NCBI GenBank assembly: GCA_918026815.1
Contig: CAKJVC010000017.1
Coordinates: 930,001-994,000 of the forward strand
Direction of reading: 5' to 3'
Origin: Chalara sp. BL73
Lineage: Eukaryota; Ascomycota; Leotiomycetes; Helotiales
Length of the DNA stretch: 64,000 nt
Part shown: piece by piece, positions 24,224-35,995 of the stretch
Numbering within the stretch: the first letter of the stretch is position 1
How the letters are laid out: each line of letters starts with the position of its first letter
Position numbers and translations under genes: made by a program
The notes under the pieces: generated by a model
What the model was told of the DNA's origin: nothing
The model's input: the letters and a program-made list of their open reading frames with translations, nothing else
Database searches by the model: none

Positions 24224-25873
24224 ATGCTGCAGAGAATCGCTCTCGCACTCTCCAGCTTCTCCCCAGGGACAACTTCCATCATGGTCGGAGTGACGTCTGT
24301 CTTGGTTGCGGCGACGGCAGTCGTCCTATCCTCTTTATTGCCCACTGCTCAGGCTACCAATTTTGATCAGAGGTGCGCTAATTTTGCTACGGGTATTAAG
24401 AATGCAACCTTGGTATCTCATGCGGTGGTCACCGCGGGCTCCAATATCACCAACACCTTAATACCAGCGTCATGTGGCAGCCAAACGACCCAAGTATCAT
24501 CAGATTTCTGCCGGCTGGTATTGGATCTGGCGACGTCTAGCCGATCCTCCACGTACATGGAACTATGGCTTCCTCGAAACTGGACGGGACGCTTCCTGGC
24601 CACCGGAAACGGAGGCATTGGCGGCTGCATACAATACAGTGACATGGACTACACCTCGTCCCAAGGATTTGCAACTTCGGGCTCCAACAATGGACATTGG
24701 GGCATGAACGGAACGCTTTTCCTCAATAACATTGAAGTCGTGACTGATTTCTCATGGCGTGCGCTGAAAACCTCTGCCTCAGTTGGCAAGGAGCTGACCA
24801 AATCGTTCTACGGCAAGGCGCACAAGAAATCCTACTACCTTGGTTGTTCAACAGGAGGGCGCCAAGGATTCAAAATCGCGCAAGACTTCCCGGAAGAATT
24901 TGATGGTATCGTCGCAGGCGCACCGGCGTTCTCGTTCAACAACCTGACCTCTTGGTCTGGCTGGTTCCACGGGCTCATTGTGCAAGCTGGTCCAGATGGC
25001 TATCCCCCAAGCAGCACGTGGAGCGCTCTAGATGCCGAACTCCTAAAGCAATGTGATTCTCTCGACGGTGCAGCAGACGGCATTATTGAAGAGCCAAGTC
25101 TTTGCACCTTCAAGCCGGAGACGCTCATTTGTGGCACCTCCAACAGCTCTACCTGCATAACCGGCAAGCAAGCTGCCACGATCCGAAAAGTCTTCTCAGA
25201 CCTCCATGGCGTCAATGGCGACTTCGTCTATCCGCGTCTCCAGCCAGCCCCTGGCCTGATCGCCTCTACATACGGAATTTACGCAGCCTCCCAATTTTTG
25301 TACACAGACCACTGGTTCAAGTACGCGATTTACAACAATCCAAATCTCGACACGTCTATCCTCACTCCAGAGCAATGGGCCTATGCTTACAACCTAAACC
25401 CAGCCGACATCAGCACATGGAAGGGCGATTTAAACCCTATCCGGTCCCGCGGCTCCAAGATCCTGCACTATCACGGCCAGTCGGACAACATCATCACGTC
25501 GGCGAACTCGAACGAGTACTATCAGCACGTGTCGCAGACTATGGGCTTACCGCCAGCGAAGCTGGATGAGTTCTACCGTTTGTTCCGAATCAGCGGGATG
25601 GGGCACTGTTCTGGTGGCAATGGCGCGTGGAATATTGGTAATCGCTTAGGCGGGTATAGTAGCTTGGATCCCAGCGAGAATGTGTTGTCTGCCGTGGTAA
25701 GGTGGGTGGAGCAAGGAGTTGCGCCTGAGACGATCACTGGAGCGAGGTTCGTCAACGGGTCAGCAAGCTTGGGGGTTGATTATAAGAGGGCGCATTGTCG
25801 GTATCCTTATCGGAATGTCTACAAGGGATCCGGAAGTGTGAAGGATCCCGCTAATTGGCAGTGTGTATTGTAA
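24224..25873 (+). CDS. Secreted tannase/feruloyl esterase family hydrolase
   Basis: One intronless frame of 549 codons. The family (PF07519) cleaves ester bonds of ferulic or gallic acid esters in plant cell walls and tannins. The catalytic serine S209 sits in GCSTGG, the acid D421 in YHGQSDNI and the histidine H461 in GMGHC. C208 and C462 next to the triad form the disulfide of the family's CS-D-HC motif. The ADGIIEEP stretch corresponds to the calcium-binding part of the lid domain. A second in-frame ATG at 24281 (residue 20) gives a cleaner signal peptide ending near TAQA and may be the true start. The promoter lacks the GTGGGG element of the nearby cluster, so it is probably not a member, although an esterase releasing aromatic acids would fit beside it. 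Confidence 0.92.
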   Translation: MLQRIALALSSFSPGTTSIMVGVTSVLVAATAVVLSSLLPTAQATNFDQRCANFATGIKNATLVSHAVVTAGSNITNTLIPASCGSQTTQVSSDFCRLVLDLATSSRSSTYMELWLPRNWTGRFLATGNGGIGGCIQYSDMDYTSSQGFATSGSNNGHWGMNGTLFLNNIEVVTDFSWRALKTSASVGKELTKSFYGKAHKKSYYLGCSTGGRQGFKIAQDFPEEFDGIVAGAPAFSFNNLTSWSGWFHGLIVQAGPDGYPPSSTWSALDAELLKQCDSLDGAADGIIEEPSLCTFKPETLICGTSNSSTCITGKQAATIRKVFSDLHGVNGDFVYPRLQPAPGLIASTYGIYAASQFLYTDHWFKYAIYNNPNLDTSILTPEQWAYAYNLNPADISTWKGDLNPIRSRGSKILHYHGQSDNIITSANSNEYYQHVSQTMGLPPAKLDEFYRLFRISGMGHCSGGNGAWNIGNRLGGYSSLDPSENVLSAVVRWVEQGVAPETITGARFVNGSASLGVDYKRAHCRYPYRNVYKGSGSVKDPANWQCVL

Positions 25874-26519
25874 GCTAGTAATATAGCGACACCCAACTTA
25901 CTTTCAAGAGATGTTTACCTTGTACATAATCCATTTATATGCAAATGATAAACATTTGCCTTCACAAACAAAGATACAGTACGGCAAAGCGTCAGCTTGT
26001 CTCCCTAAAACCTTCCAACAATTACGTTTCTTCAGGCTGTCAGGATCATCTACATCACAGCGCGGATAGATAATCGTAAGGAGACATTTCTTTCCATCTT
26101 CCACCTCACGGTACACCCAGCCTTCGATACATCACAGACCTTCATATACCAAAAAAAGCTCTCCGTTTCTTATATTTCAGTGAGAACATCGAAACTCTCG
26201 TTACTTCGAGATAGGAGTGTGTTTGCTAGAAATGTCTGAAGGAGCGATACCAAATACCCAAGAACCCTGCTTCATAATAGCTGATTCGATGAGTAATATT
26301 ATTCGAAGTATATCGCCTCGTAGGGCAATCAGAGCGGAATGCTATGCGAAAGTTGGTTATGTTTTGACCAAGGAATAGGGTAGTATTGATATATACGCAG
26401 GCCGTATACACACACGTGATATGCATTGTACAATGTTGTGTATTTATGCTTATATAAGGCCCTTTACAGGAAGCCTTTCAATATCGAATCGCTAAACCTG
26501 GATCTCAAGGTTCCGACAT

Positions 26520-26860
26520 ACCGATGGCCGGCTGTATTTCAATGCCACCGCTTTCGCTCGGCTGCTCGAGACAAAGACCGAGAGAATTGCCGAATAAGCA
26601 GCTACCACTCCCAAACTGTGATCAGGCGGGTTGACCGGCTTTGCTGGTAAGATACCATAACCAGCGGAATGACCATAAAAGCACCTGCTACCCGCACCAC
26701 CAGGACCTGAGAGACTAGTCCTGCGGTGAAGATTGTGTTCTGGTATGAGCTCTTGAAGTCTGGCATAGAGTTTTCGCAGGCCTCCTCTTCGTCATACTTA
26801 AAGTTCTTGGAGATTCTCCACCGCCAGAATACCCTTATAGCTTCCTGGATGTAGGCTACA
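26520..26860 (-). pseudogene. Remnant of a fungal membrane protein, DUF6594-like C-terminus
   Basis: On the reverse strand an open stretch reads through hydrophobic segments (GLVSQVLVVRVAGAFMVIPL, then VMVSYQQSRSTRLITV) and then needs a frame change to continue as GVVAAYSAILSVFVS. Two or three membrane helices ending in an A-A-Y-S-A-type segment recall the C-terminus of fungal DUF6594 proteins. The frame change and lack of any N-terminal part point to a dead copy. The family match is from memory of the pattern and weak. Confidence 0.3.
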
Positions 26861-27253
26861 GTTGGTTACATAACCAGCATGTAATTATTTCAATTGTTAT
26901 TTTTGAAGTTAGAAGTTGGTATTTACTCCTTGTTCCATTGAAAGGGATTTTCTGTATAACATTGTTATAGTATGAATGAGAATAGATTTCAACCTTGTGT
27001 GATAGCAGGATTAATAAGCATATATACAAAGCGAAATCAGGATAAGAACATGCGAGTACTAATCTAAGTAACGTGTACAGCGGGAAGTCCTATACTTCTA
27101 GCTCTGCCATATGCACGAGAGCAGTTTGTTCCTCATCGCCTCTTCGTTCTAGATCAGATTATAATGTTTTATTAGTTAATCAGAAAAGAGAAGACTAGTT
27201 AGTAAGGTGCACTCTATAGTCCATTGAGTTTCGCTGCCGATAGCCCAAACCGG

Positions 27254-27590
27254 TTACAAAAAGATCCCAGCCATCCATAAATCAACCACTTTGCCTTCAA
27301 CGCCACTAGAGCTCCCCCTCAGCCTAAGCTCTTTCCCTGTCTTGCCTTCGTAGTCCGCTGCAATGCTCTGATCACGCTGGCAAACAGCCCTCATTCCGCC
27401 ATCACCCATTAAGCGAAATTTAGTACCTGCCCTCTCCCTCTCTATCTTCAGTGTCCCGCTATCCCGATTCAACAGTTTTGGCTCAGGGGCCAGCTCGAAA
27501 ATCGTGATATGGAAGCATCGTTCCTCCGGTCTAACGATCTCGTTACCGTGGTAGATGGGGAAGAAGAGGCGGAGCTTGGGTATGAAGGTT
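27254..27590 (-). pseudogene. Unrecognised coherent reverse frame, possible gene fragment
   Basis: The reverse strand is open for over 100 codons before the stop at 27254 (KLRLFFPIYHGNEIVRPEER, later FRLMGDGGMRAVCQRDQSIA, ending VVDLWMAGIFL). The composition looks like a real protein domain, but I do not recognise it. A possible upstream exon starts MGCSNQ near 27784 with a GTAAGT donor; no acceptor restores phase, so I treat the locus as broken or unsolved. Confidence 0.3.
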
Positions 27591-27931
27591 TATGTTAGAT
27601 GGCGGATCACGGTTACTTGCGAAGCGAGCTCTTGGAGTTTTGAAGTGGCAGCTGGCTGGGATTGGGGATTGGCGAAGCGGATTTGGCCCAGGTGGAAGAG
27701 TGGGGAGCAAGTGCAGAAGTAGGATGACTTACAAATAGAGAAGGCGATACAGCCAAAGCTCAAAGGTTGGTTCGAGCAGCCCATGGAGGACTGTGAAGAA
27801 GTGAGGCTGCTGAGAAGAATATTAGTTCTAGTGCTATGCGTCTCATACAAACCGTCATGGACTGATTCCAACACATCGAGCAAGTCCTCATCGCCCTTCT
27901 CGCCCCTAGTCAAGGGGTGGGAGCAGCGTGA

Positions 27932-28198
27932 TCAAGAGCTATGCTTCGAAAGAGCAGGCGGGCATGGTCGTGATGCTTCGTGATAATACGGCTGCTTTGA
28001 GCCGCCGTCTAGCCCACGGTCACGAACTTGCCAATTTGGAGAGTAGTCCTTTGATAAGCTGAGAGCTGGCTCTAGTTTGTCCATATATCCAGTATTTTCA
28101 AATAAGAGCTCGTATATTCCGGAGAGGTTATTTAGCCATACCGGCTTATCAAACTCAGAATATTTTGCTAGTTGAACTACAGTCTTTCCGTTGAGCAC
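27932..28198 (-). pseudogene. Remnant of a TPR-repeat protein (CHAT/TPR type)
   Basis: An 88-codon reverse frame contains one repeat, WLNNLSGIYELLFENTGYMD followed by KLEPALSLSKD. It resembles the repeats of large fungal TPR/CHAT-type proteins (consensus about YLNNLGxxLxxRYERTGxxxDLEEAIxxxxxA). Only one repeat survives and no partner exon is visible, so this is a fragment of a formerly larger gene. Confidence 0.4.
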
Positions 28199-28414
28199 CG
28201 CATTATCAAGATCGATAGGCTTACTGATCTGTATATAGCGGCAACATAAGGCTTGGGCAAGCGCACCAAGACATAAACGTCAGTCGATACAATTTCACAT
28301 AATGTATTGGAAGGTTCGCAGCCTCTTTCTACCCTATATTCAATAGTCACGTTGAGGCTCTCGTTCGTATAGGTGCTTATTTCAAAATTGCTTGATGTGA
28401 ATCTACATGTTATA

Positions 28415-29411
28415 TTAGTTGTCTATCCTTCTTAGGTATCCATAGAGCCTCTTATGTTGCTCAAAGAACAACATGGTACACGCTGTCTGTGGGCCGAGTC
28501 TTATGAAACTTGGCACCCAGCCTCTGAAAATCCAAAGTCCCCCTTCTGATCGGACTATCTTACGTAACATCTGTACCAGCGGCACTGTGCTATCGCTCAT
28601 AATTCTGGTCTTGATAACATCGACAGGAGAGCATACTGTTGTCGCCACAAACCCAGCTGAAACGGATGCGGCTAGGTGCGTGACAACATTGTCCGAAAGA
28701 CGGAGATGCTTCATGTAGAGTGATTTGAAGACATCGTAGGATGCTAGTTGCGAGGCATTCATCAAACAGGCACGACCGGCATTCGGCCCAACGCCGTGAA
28801 ATATACTGCTGAGACCTTCCTTACGCACCATTTGAATCAATCCATCTATCGCATTTTTGTAATTGCGCCTCAAGTTAGGCGGTTTCCCCCCATCTGATTG
28901 CATACGAACGTTTAGCACATCACCAGGATTTCCTACAATTCCTCCAATACCTCCCGCCACACTTGATAAAAAACCGAGTTCGATTATAGAAAGCCTTGGG
29001 TTTGGATTCGATACTGTTGGTTTGGGTGTATATCGGTATTTCAAGTCTTCGTAAACGCCAAAACGAACAGTGGAATATGTCATCTGACGCATGAGTGCGG
29101 CTGTAAATCCCGAGTAAAGACCAAAAAGCCCCTCGTGCGAGATGATGTAAGGAAACATCCGAACCATCGACCTTGGGACCCCAGTCTCGCATATTTGTAA
29201 CCGCACTTTGACTGAAGGAGTATTATGATTCTATTCGAGAAAATTCAAGATTGCAAAACTAACCTAGGTCCAAAGGGTGGGTCACACATGCCGCCATTGA
29301 CGCAGAACTACCTCCAAACCAGAAAGGGTATTTTGTCTGACCCTTCTCTGGGGAAACTGCTTTGACGTATGTAAGTCCATTGCTCGATATACTCTCTGGA
29401 AATGCTGTCAT
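28415..29411 (-). CDS. Mitochondrial carrier, dicarboxylate carrier (DIC) type
   Basis: Two exons (29411-29264, 29211-28415; GTTAGT donor, CAG acceptor) give 314 residues with the three-repeat mitochondrial carrier fold. Signature motifs are HPLDLVK at 45-51, NPGDVLNVRMQ in repeat 2 and SPVDVIKTR in repeat 3. The N in place of K/R in the second motif and RRNYKNAIDG are features of yeast Dic1, which exchanges malate, succinate and other C4 acids for phosphate. The carrier should sit in the inner mitochondrial membrane. It shares a 450-bp promoter, carrying three CCCCAC hexamers, with the divergent CMD-like gene, which places it in the cluster. There it may bring a dicarboxylate such as glutarate to the mitochondrial CoA-transferase; that substrate is inferred. 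Confidence 0.88.
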
Positions 29412-29861
29412 TGAGAGGAAGGAATCTTGGCGTTAGTGGACATGCACTAAGACCATAATCTCGGAATGGCATGAAGCTATCAACGAAACAAAAACTTATA
29501 AAATTCAAATATCTTGACAAAGTCAACCTCATGAAATGACGATTTAGTTCTGAAGGGTCTTTATCTCCCCAAACTCCATACTTTCCAACAACACTTCCAT
29601 TATAGGTGTTGTTTGGTAAGGTCCTGGAGATGCCGATGTCTGGACCCCACTGGTCTTCTGTCTTAAGGATCCTCGGGTGCCCCACAATGCGGGACAAGGA
29701 CCTTTTTTATTAAAAAGAGTTTCTGTACCACTAAATCACGAGTGCCCCACACTGTATTGTCTATTGCCCGCCATGTGCTCATGCATCATTTGAAATATTC
29801 TAACTATTCAATTTGATTCAACTGAAAAGACAAGCTAATCCTGGAATAAAGGATTTTAAAA
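29412..29861. promoter_or_regulatory. Divergent cluster promoter (carrier / CMD-like) with three CCCCAC sites
   Basis: CCCCAC occurs at 29645-29650, 29680-29685 and 29745-29750; the last two lie in an identical GTGCCCCACA context. All three sit within 110 bp, roughly midway between the two start codons. Confidence 0.65.
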
Positions 29862-30782
29862 ATGACTGACTGGAATCAAGATGAATTCATGTCCAAATGG
29901 GACCAAAAATATGTTTCCACCAATGTGAAGCAGGGCTCAAAGCCATATAGTAAAGATTTCTTTCTAGCAGTCAATTCAGAATTGGCCGCATCACAACCAG
30001 AGTTACAGAATTGTAGTTACGCTATCGTTGTAAGCATTTCTTAAAATACCTTCAACTCAACCAATTTTCAAGTCGTCTAATACCAAAAGGCAGGCTGCTG
30101 CATGCTGTGCTGTTGGTCGTGCAGACGTCGTCGGGCAACTCTTTGACCATTTAACAACAAACTCAACAGAAGAGAAATCGGAAGAAATGTTTCTCCGCCT
30201 TCGAGAGGCAATCACCATAATCTTCCCATACCTGGGACTCCCAAACTGTATGCCCGCTTGTTATGGAATGATTGGCGTTGTGCAGCGGAAGGGGAATGGA
30301 TTTGCCTCCACCAAGAAGCTCCGGAAACACACTGTAGATGAGGAAGATGCAAGAAAGGGAGCGGAGCTTCGTGCGAAAATTTACAAGGGGGTTGGCAACT
30401 CAGAAATATTTGACTTGATGAAGATCTACTTTTCCGATCTGTGTGAGTAAGGCGCTCCACTAGTTCCAGACTACGACTAATGGGTTTCTCAGATACCTGC
30501 TCAACGATTGTTACATGGGGATATCTCATCTCGAAAACCAACGAAGAAGTTTTCCAACCTCAGGAATCGCATCTTATAGTTGCAACTGCAATCATGGCTC
30601 TTGGGGCAACGCGGCAGACAAAGAGTCATATTAAGGCGTCCCTTGGCATCGGGAACTCTGTAATTTGTGTAAAGGCTGTATTGAAAGCTGTTTCTAAGAT
30701 CAGCGAGTGGGCCGACCGCCCCATTGCGTCCTTTGATGTCGATGCACTTTCGCTAGAGATTCAGTTAGCACTGAAAGCTTAA
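29862..30782 (+). CDS. AhpD/carboxymuconolactone decarboxylase-like protein
   Basis: Three exons (29862-30029, 30094-30442, 30493-30782) give 268 residues, no signal peptide. The C-terminal half is helical and carries the CMD-type pattern A-x-x-MALGATRQTKSHIKASLGIG with a conserved His. An earlier stretch LPNCMPACYGMI resembles the helix pair of AhpD-like proteins. The redox CxxC of true AhpD is absent, so decarboxylation, isomerisation or a structural role is as likely as peroxidase support. Fungal members are common in catabolic and secondary-metabolite clusters and are largely uncharacterised. It is divergent from the carrier and upstream of the CoA-transferase gene. Confidence 0.7.
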
Positions 30783-31339
30783 TATCTGAAAATGAAGAAC
30801 TGAAGAACACGGGTCTACAACGTCCAAGGGTGCCATATACTTTTGATTTTGAGAACATTTTTGGTCGCAGAATTTGTAAGTGTTTGTACGCTGATTATTA
30901 CAAAAAAACATAAGCTGCTCTATACGGTGTACTTCTGGATTCCAAATGGCATCTATATTTTGGAGATGAAGAAGCATCTGCTTTCCAAATAAAGATTACA
31001 TTACATTAGACTTGAAATTTAAAATCCATGTCCAGGCTCTAAAGCCCCTCGCCCCGCATGGTACGGCAGAGCTACTAGTATGATCCACTGGCGCCGAATC
31101 AGTGATAAGTAACCACACTCCCGTAACCCACCCCAAAATTAGGTTATTACTCGAGCAGTATGCTGTGGGGGCGGTGCCCCTACTCCATCTTCGACATATT
31201 ACACCTTTCTTAGGGAGCGTGCACAGATTCCTGCTGTATTTTTTGGGATTGAGACGCGGTAGATCCTTTGAATTCTGAAGTTGCTTATAAATTCAATCTC
31301 ATTTTAATTCCGCCATCGTACTAACGAGCAACCACGTCT
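30783..31339. promoter_or_regulatory. Promoter of the CoA-transferase gene with GTGGGG site
   Basis: GTGGGG lies at 31165-31170 in CTGTGGGGGCGGTGCCCC, about 170 bp before the start codon. A CCACCCC stretch at 31128-31134 is a near match. The first part of the region is the 3' end of the CMD-like gene. Confidence 0.55.
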
Positions 31340-32949
31340 ATGATTAATATGGTGGCCCCTAGATCGTTACGTTCTTGCGGCAAAGCTTTCGTGGCTATTC
31401 GAGATCTGCAAGTGTATCCTCACCACCGACAACTATCGACTTCAACGAAGCTTCCTCTGGCTGGCATTAGGATATTAGACCTCACTCGTGTTCTTGCCGG
31501 GGTAAGTCAACAGATAGAATTGAAAGAATGACTGAAGTTGATTTCGCAAGCCGTACTGTACACAAATCCTGGCTGATTTAGGGTAAGCTTGAATACATTC
31601 GCCATCCAGCTCCAAACCACCCTGCCCATGTCTTTGAACTGAGAGTGACATACAACAGGGCAGAAATCATTAAAGTTGAGCATCCCCAAAGAGGTGATGA
31701 TACCAGAGCGTGGGGTCCTCCATATGCTCCCTACAAGACTGGGACTAAACACGGGCCTGGTGAAAGTGCATATTTTCTGGCTGTATGATCTTTTACCCCT
31801 TAGCATTTGATTGAGAATTATGGATAACAAATCTGGCAGGTAAATCGAAACAAGAAGTCTATTGGATTGTCATTTCAAAATGCCGAAGGAGTGAAGATAT
31901 TACATGACTTGGTTCGCAAGAGTGATGTATTGGTGGAAAACTTCATTCCAGACACGCTCAAGAAGTATGGGATGGACTACGCGACTCTGAAAGCCATAAA
32001 TCCGGGATTAATTTACACGAGCATCACAGGATATGGACAGACCGGCCCATATCGGAAAAGGGCAGGCTACGACGTTATGGTTGAGGCTGAGATGGGCCTA
32101 ATGCACATAACTGGAATGCGCGATGGCCCCCCAGTCAAAGTTGGAGTCGCGGTCACAGATCTAACCACCGGCTTATATGCATCAAACTCTATCATGGCCG
32201 CTTTGCTGGCCAGATCATCTACTAAAGAAGGGCAGCATATTGACGTCGCCCTCAGCGACTGCCAAGTTGCGACACTAGCCAATATAGCAAGCTCAGTATT
32301 AATTAGTGGTGAAAAAGATTCAGGGAGGTGGGGTACAGCGCATCGTAAGTACTTCTGGTAACTCAAGCTGACGCTGGCTGATCTAAAAAGCGTCAATCGT
32401 GCCATATCGTGGGTTCAAGACTAGTGATGGTGATATAATGATTGGAGGAGGAAACGATCGTCAGTTTCAAATTCTATGTGACTTGTTGGGCAAGCCAGAA
32501 TGGAAAATTGATCCTCTTTATCATACAAACAGCGCTCGGGTTCAAAATCGACAACAATTGGAGCAGCTTCTTGAAGAAATCACGCAAACGAAAACCACCC
32601 AAGAGTGGCTGAAGATATTTGATGGCAGCGGAATGGCATATGCGGCCATCAATGATATCTTCACTACACTGAATCACGAACATGGTAAGTGAAATAGCAC
32701 CTTGATATCTTAGGCCAAGTTAACACTTCACTGTTAGTGCTGGCTCGCAAAATGGTCGTAGAAATCGAGCATGAGACTTGCGGGCCATTAAAACTCCTGA
32801 ATACACCGATCAAGTTCTCTGAGTCGAGGCCTGGCATTAGGAGCGCCCCGCCGACTCTAGGTCAACACACAAATGAGATATTGCAGCAGTTAGTTGGAAT
32901 AGAGAGTCAAGGTATTGAGGCCCTGAGAAATAGAGGTGTTGTAGCTTAA
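31340..32949 (+). CDS. Class III (CaiB/BaiF) CoA-transferase, SUGCT-like, mitochondrial
   Basis: Six exons (31340-31501, 31551-31582, 31659-31782, 31840-32344, 32391-32684, 32738-32949) give 442 residues; exon 2 is only 32 nt. The N-terminus ([19 protein letters not shown]) is Arg-rich without acids early on, like a mitochondrial presequence. The enzyme starts at [20 protein letters not shown] and shows family motifs [29 protein letters not shown] and GYGQTGPY. Catalytic Asp is D213 in [15 protein letters not shown], by alignment with formyl-CoA transferase and human SUGCT. SUGCT moves CoA from succinyl-CoA to glutarate. With a glutaryl-CoA dehydrogenase in the same cluster, glutarate or a close analogue is the likely acceptor, but the donor and acceptor are inferred. 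Confidence 0.88.
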
Positions 32950-33487
32950 GATAGAGACTCGAAGCAATAAACATTCTATTCCTTAGAGCCTGATGCATAG
33001 AATTGTCTTCCACAGCATGCAAGCCTCGACCGAGCAGCTTCCGATAATCCATTTCTCATGACGTTAGAGCTTATGCATCTCCCACTTATATCTTTAGCCT
33101 CACCATCATTATTCGATTGAAATGAGTGACCAAAACCACAGTTCTCCATAAAAAATACAAACAGGGAGAAAGGTGGGAAAATGAGGAAAACAAGTGTGGG
33201 GAATCGTGGGGTCGCGATCTCATTGGCGGGTACGACCTTGGGGCGGAACTGCACCAACTAGTACTACCAAGCTCAATGCTTTTTTTGTCTTTATGTTGAT
33301 TCTATATATTTGATATAGAACACAATGGCGAGACAAAATATTCTTCCCTTTGTAACCAAAAATTAAGAATTATCTTGCATATTTGTCCTATGATCTATCT
33401 TAAAGTAGAGACTCAACTCTTAGACCCGCCTACCAATCCACTCACCATATTCGTGTTTCTTAGCATCTTTGAGAAAGATGGTTTCTG
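32950..33487. promoter_or_regulatory. Promoter of the phenol hydroxylase gene with two phased GTGGGG sites
   Basis: GTGGGG at 33196-33201 and again at 33206-33211 are direct repeats exactly 10 bp apart, i.e. on the same face of the helix, about 280 bp before the start codon. Confidence 0.65.
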
Positions 33488-35362
33488 ATGGACAATATTC
33501 TCAGTCACAGGTGAAGTATGAAAATTTTTGGGGTTAGAGCTGAGCATAACTGACTGAGATCCAGTGGCGAGTCAGTTTCGGCTTCAAGTCTAACGCATAC
33601 CATTGAAACCGATGTTCTCGTTGTGGGAGCTGGCGTCACTGGCTTGACGATGGCCATTCTACTGAAAGAGCTGGGAGTGAAAACACTTACAATTGCAAAG
33701 CACCCCGGGACAGCACCGACACCACGGGCGCATATTACGAACCAACGGACCATGGAGATTTTTCGGGACATGGGGATTGAGGATCTTGTGCTCGCGGCTG
33801 CAACACCTTTGACGGATCTAGGTAACGGCGTCATGGCTACGAGCCTCACAGGAATGGAGATCGCACGTTACAGTTGCTACGGAGCGGGCCCTGATCAGCT
33901 GTCAGATTTTGCGAAAGCGAGTCCGTCTGAGATGGTGCATATCCCACAACATATCCTGGAACGAGTTCTCCTAGATCGCGCACTCGATAAAAAGGCAGAC
34001 GTCCGCTTCAATAACGAATTATTGCGGATTGAGCAGACTTCAAATGGAGTTCTTGCTAGGGTTCGTGAGAGGAGTACTCAGGAAGAGTATGTTGTGCGGG
34101 CTCGCTATGCCGTTGCTGCTGACGGTGGAAATTCTCTGGTGGCAGAGCAGCTAAACTTCGAGTTTCAAGGGGAAGCAGAGCTTATCAATATGCTCAGCAT
34201 ATGGCTGGATATGGATTTGAAACAATACACTGCCCATCGCCCTGCTTCAATTTACTTGATGCTTCAACCAGGGAATGCTTATTGGGTTGGTTCAGGAACG
34301 TGTGTAGTTATAAAACCTTTCAATGAGTGGATACTCAATCGGCAGTACGACCCAGTCGATGGAGAACCAGACACATCAAATGAAGCCTTGATCAAACATG
34401 CCCGCAAAGTTCTGGGTCTCCCAGAAGAGCTACCGATAGTGGTGAAGGATGCGAGCAAGTGGCAGGTCAACAATGTTGTGGCAACTTCATATCAACATGG
34501 CAGCATATTCCTGGCAGGAGACGCCGCACATAGACATCCTCCTGCTAGCGGACTTGGTAGTAATACCTGTGTGCAAGATGCCTACAACTTAGCCTGGAAA
34601 TTGGGACTTGTCCTCAATGGGCTGGCTGGTGAAGGTTTACTACAGAGTTACGGTCAAGAGCGGCAACCGGTGGGTAAGCAGGTGGTAGAGCATGCCATAA
34701 AGACACTTTATAACATGGCAAAGATCCCAGAAACCTTGGGTTTCAGGAGGGGCCAGTCATTAGAGGAAGGATTGGCTTCACTAAACAGCCTCTTTTCTGA
34801 TAGCCCAGAAGCAGAAGATCGCCGTGCTCAATTTGAAGAAATAGTGCGTCTGCAAAACAAGCGCTCAAACGCACTCGGCATGCAGTTAGGCCAGCGTTAT
34901 AAGGACTCATGTTCTATAATCAATGATGGAACGCCGTTCCCTGATCTCAAACGTGACTCGGTGCTCTATTATGAGCCAACAACACATCCAGGAGGCTACC
35001 TGCCGCATGCAAATATAGAGCATGAGCGTCGTCAAATCTCGACCTTAGATATCATTCCACACGGCAAATTTGGCCTTTTGGTCGGCATTGGTGGCAGTCA
35101 CTGGGTCGATGCTGCTGCACAAATCAGCCAGGAGCTTGGACTTGACCTTGGTGTCTATGCCGTTGGCTACCGTTGCACTTACGATGACGTTTTAGGCCAG
35201 TGGAGCGCTGTACGTGAGATCAAGGACAGCGGTGCCCTTTTGGTTCGGCCTGACCGTTACGTTGCTTGGCGATGTATGAGCCGCCCTACAGATTCTGTCC
35301 AAGCATTACGTTCAGCATTAAGTCAAATTCTCGCTCGCAAGACGCTGAAGGGGCATTTGTAA
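33488..35362 (+). CDS. FAD-dependent aromatic monooxygenase, TfdB/phenol hydroxylase type
   Basis: A 23-nt first exon (33488-33510) joins to 33565-35362 for 606 residues; the main frame has no ATG of its own before the FAD motif, so the mini-exon is needed for the start. The Rossmann motif GAGVTG is at residues 29-34 and the second FAD motif LAGDAAHRHPP has D327. GLGSNTCVQDAYNLAWKL follows, as in the PF01494 group A monooxygenases. EMVHIPQHILERVLLDRAL and the C-terminal thioredoxin-like domain place it near 2,4-dichlorophenol 6-monooxygenase and similar phenol hydroxylases. It should use NAD(P)H and O2 to ortho-hydroxylate a phenolic ring in the cytosol. It is the strongest sign that the cluster handles an aromatic. 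Confidence 0.9.
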
Positions 35363-35995
35363 TGGTATTCTGATGTTATGGTAGATTTTCAACATTGACA
35401 TTGACGAAATGTAAATAGTGAATGAGGGACATATGAAAGGAAAGCTTGATTGACCCTCTAATTGTGAAGATTTGGATATAAAAATTTGTTAGCTGATACT
35501 GCCCCTGAGAAATATTGCTGAAAGTGATTGAAAAGAATGTAAACTATCACAAGGTTTCTCGAGCTATATAATAATGAAACAGTTGATCCACGTCTGAATG
35601 CGTAAACCAAAACAATAATAGCTTCATATCAAAATCTGAAATACTGTGCCAAAATTTAGACCTGTGCCAGTCCTTTATTGCATATATTTCTGGAGAGATA
35701 GTGTAACCTATGGAAGAAATTCAGATAATTTGACGGCCATGAGGTTCTAAATACAATATCAGACTCACCAAAAATGGTAAGGATTGCTGCTCTGAAGGAA
35801 ACCAGATGATAGCATTAGACATGTGGAAAAGTACTTATCTACGAACTCGGTTTTCAGAACAGAATAACAAGTCAATGGATGTCATCCCAATCTTTTGGTT
35901 GACTGTAAAACGGAAATTAGTGAGTTATGTGAACTATATAATTCGAATTATTGAAATGTTTATGATACTACTTCATCTCTGCCAGTGCTTTTCTC
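35363..35995. other. Convergent AT-rich gap between hydroxylase and DUF3500 genes
   Basis: This 0.63 kb gap joins two 3' ends. It has no GTGGGG/CCCCAC element and no supported gene. Confidence 0.5.

Larger units (their letters stand above)
25874..28414. other. Graveyard of gene remnants left of the catabolic cluster
   Basis: This 2.5 kb stretch lacks an intact gene but holds pieces of at least two or three protein genes on the reverse strand, described separately (26520-26860, 27254-27590, 27932-28198). The rest is AT-rich with short frames. It separates the esterase gene from the first cluster gene. Confidence 0.55.

Noticed and set aside
24224..25873. Including the feruloyl esterase in the catabolic cluster
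   Set aside because: It would fit by function, but its promoter has no GTGGGG/CCCCAC and 2.5 kb of decayed sequence lies between it and the first cluster gene.
33565..33622. Starting the phenol hydroxylase at a non-ATG codon inside the FAD motif
   Set aside because: The conserved DVLVVGAG would be lost. A 23-nt first exon with ATG at 33488 and a good intron restores it.
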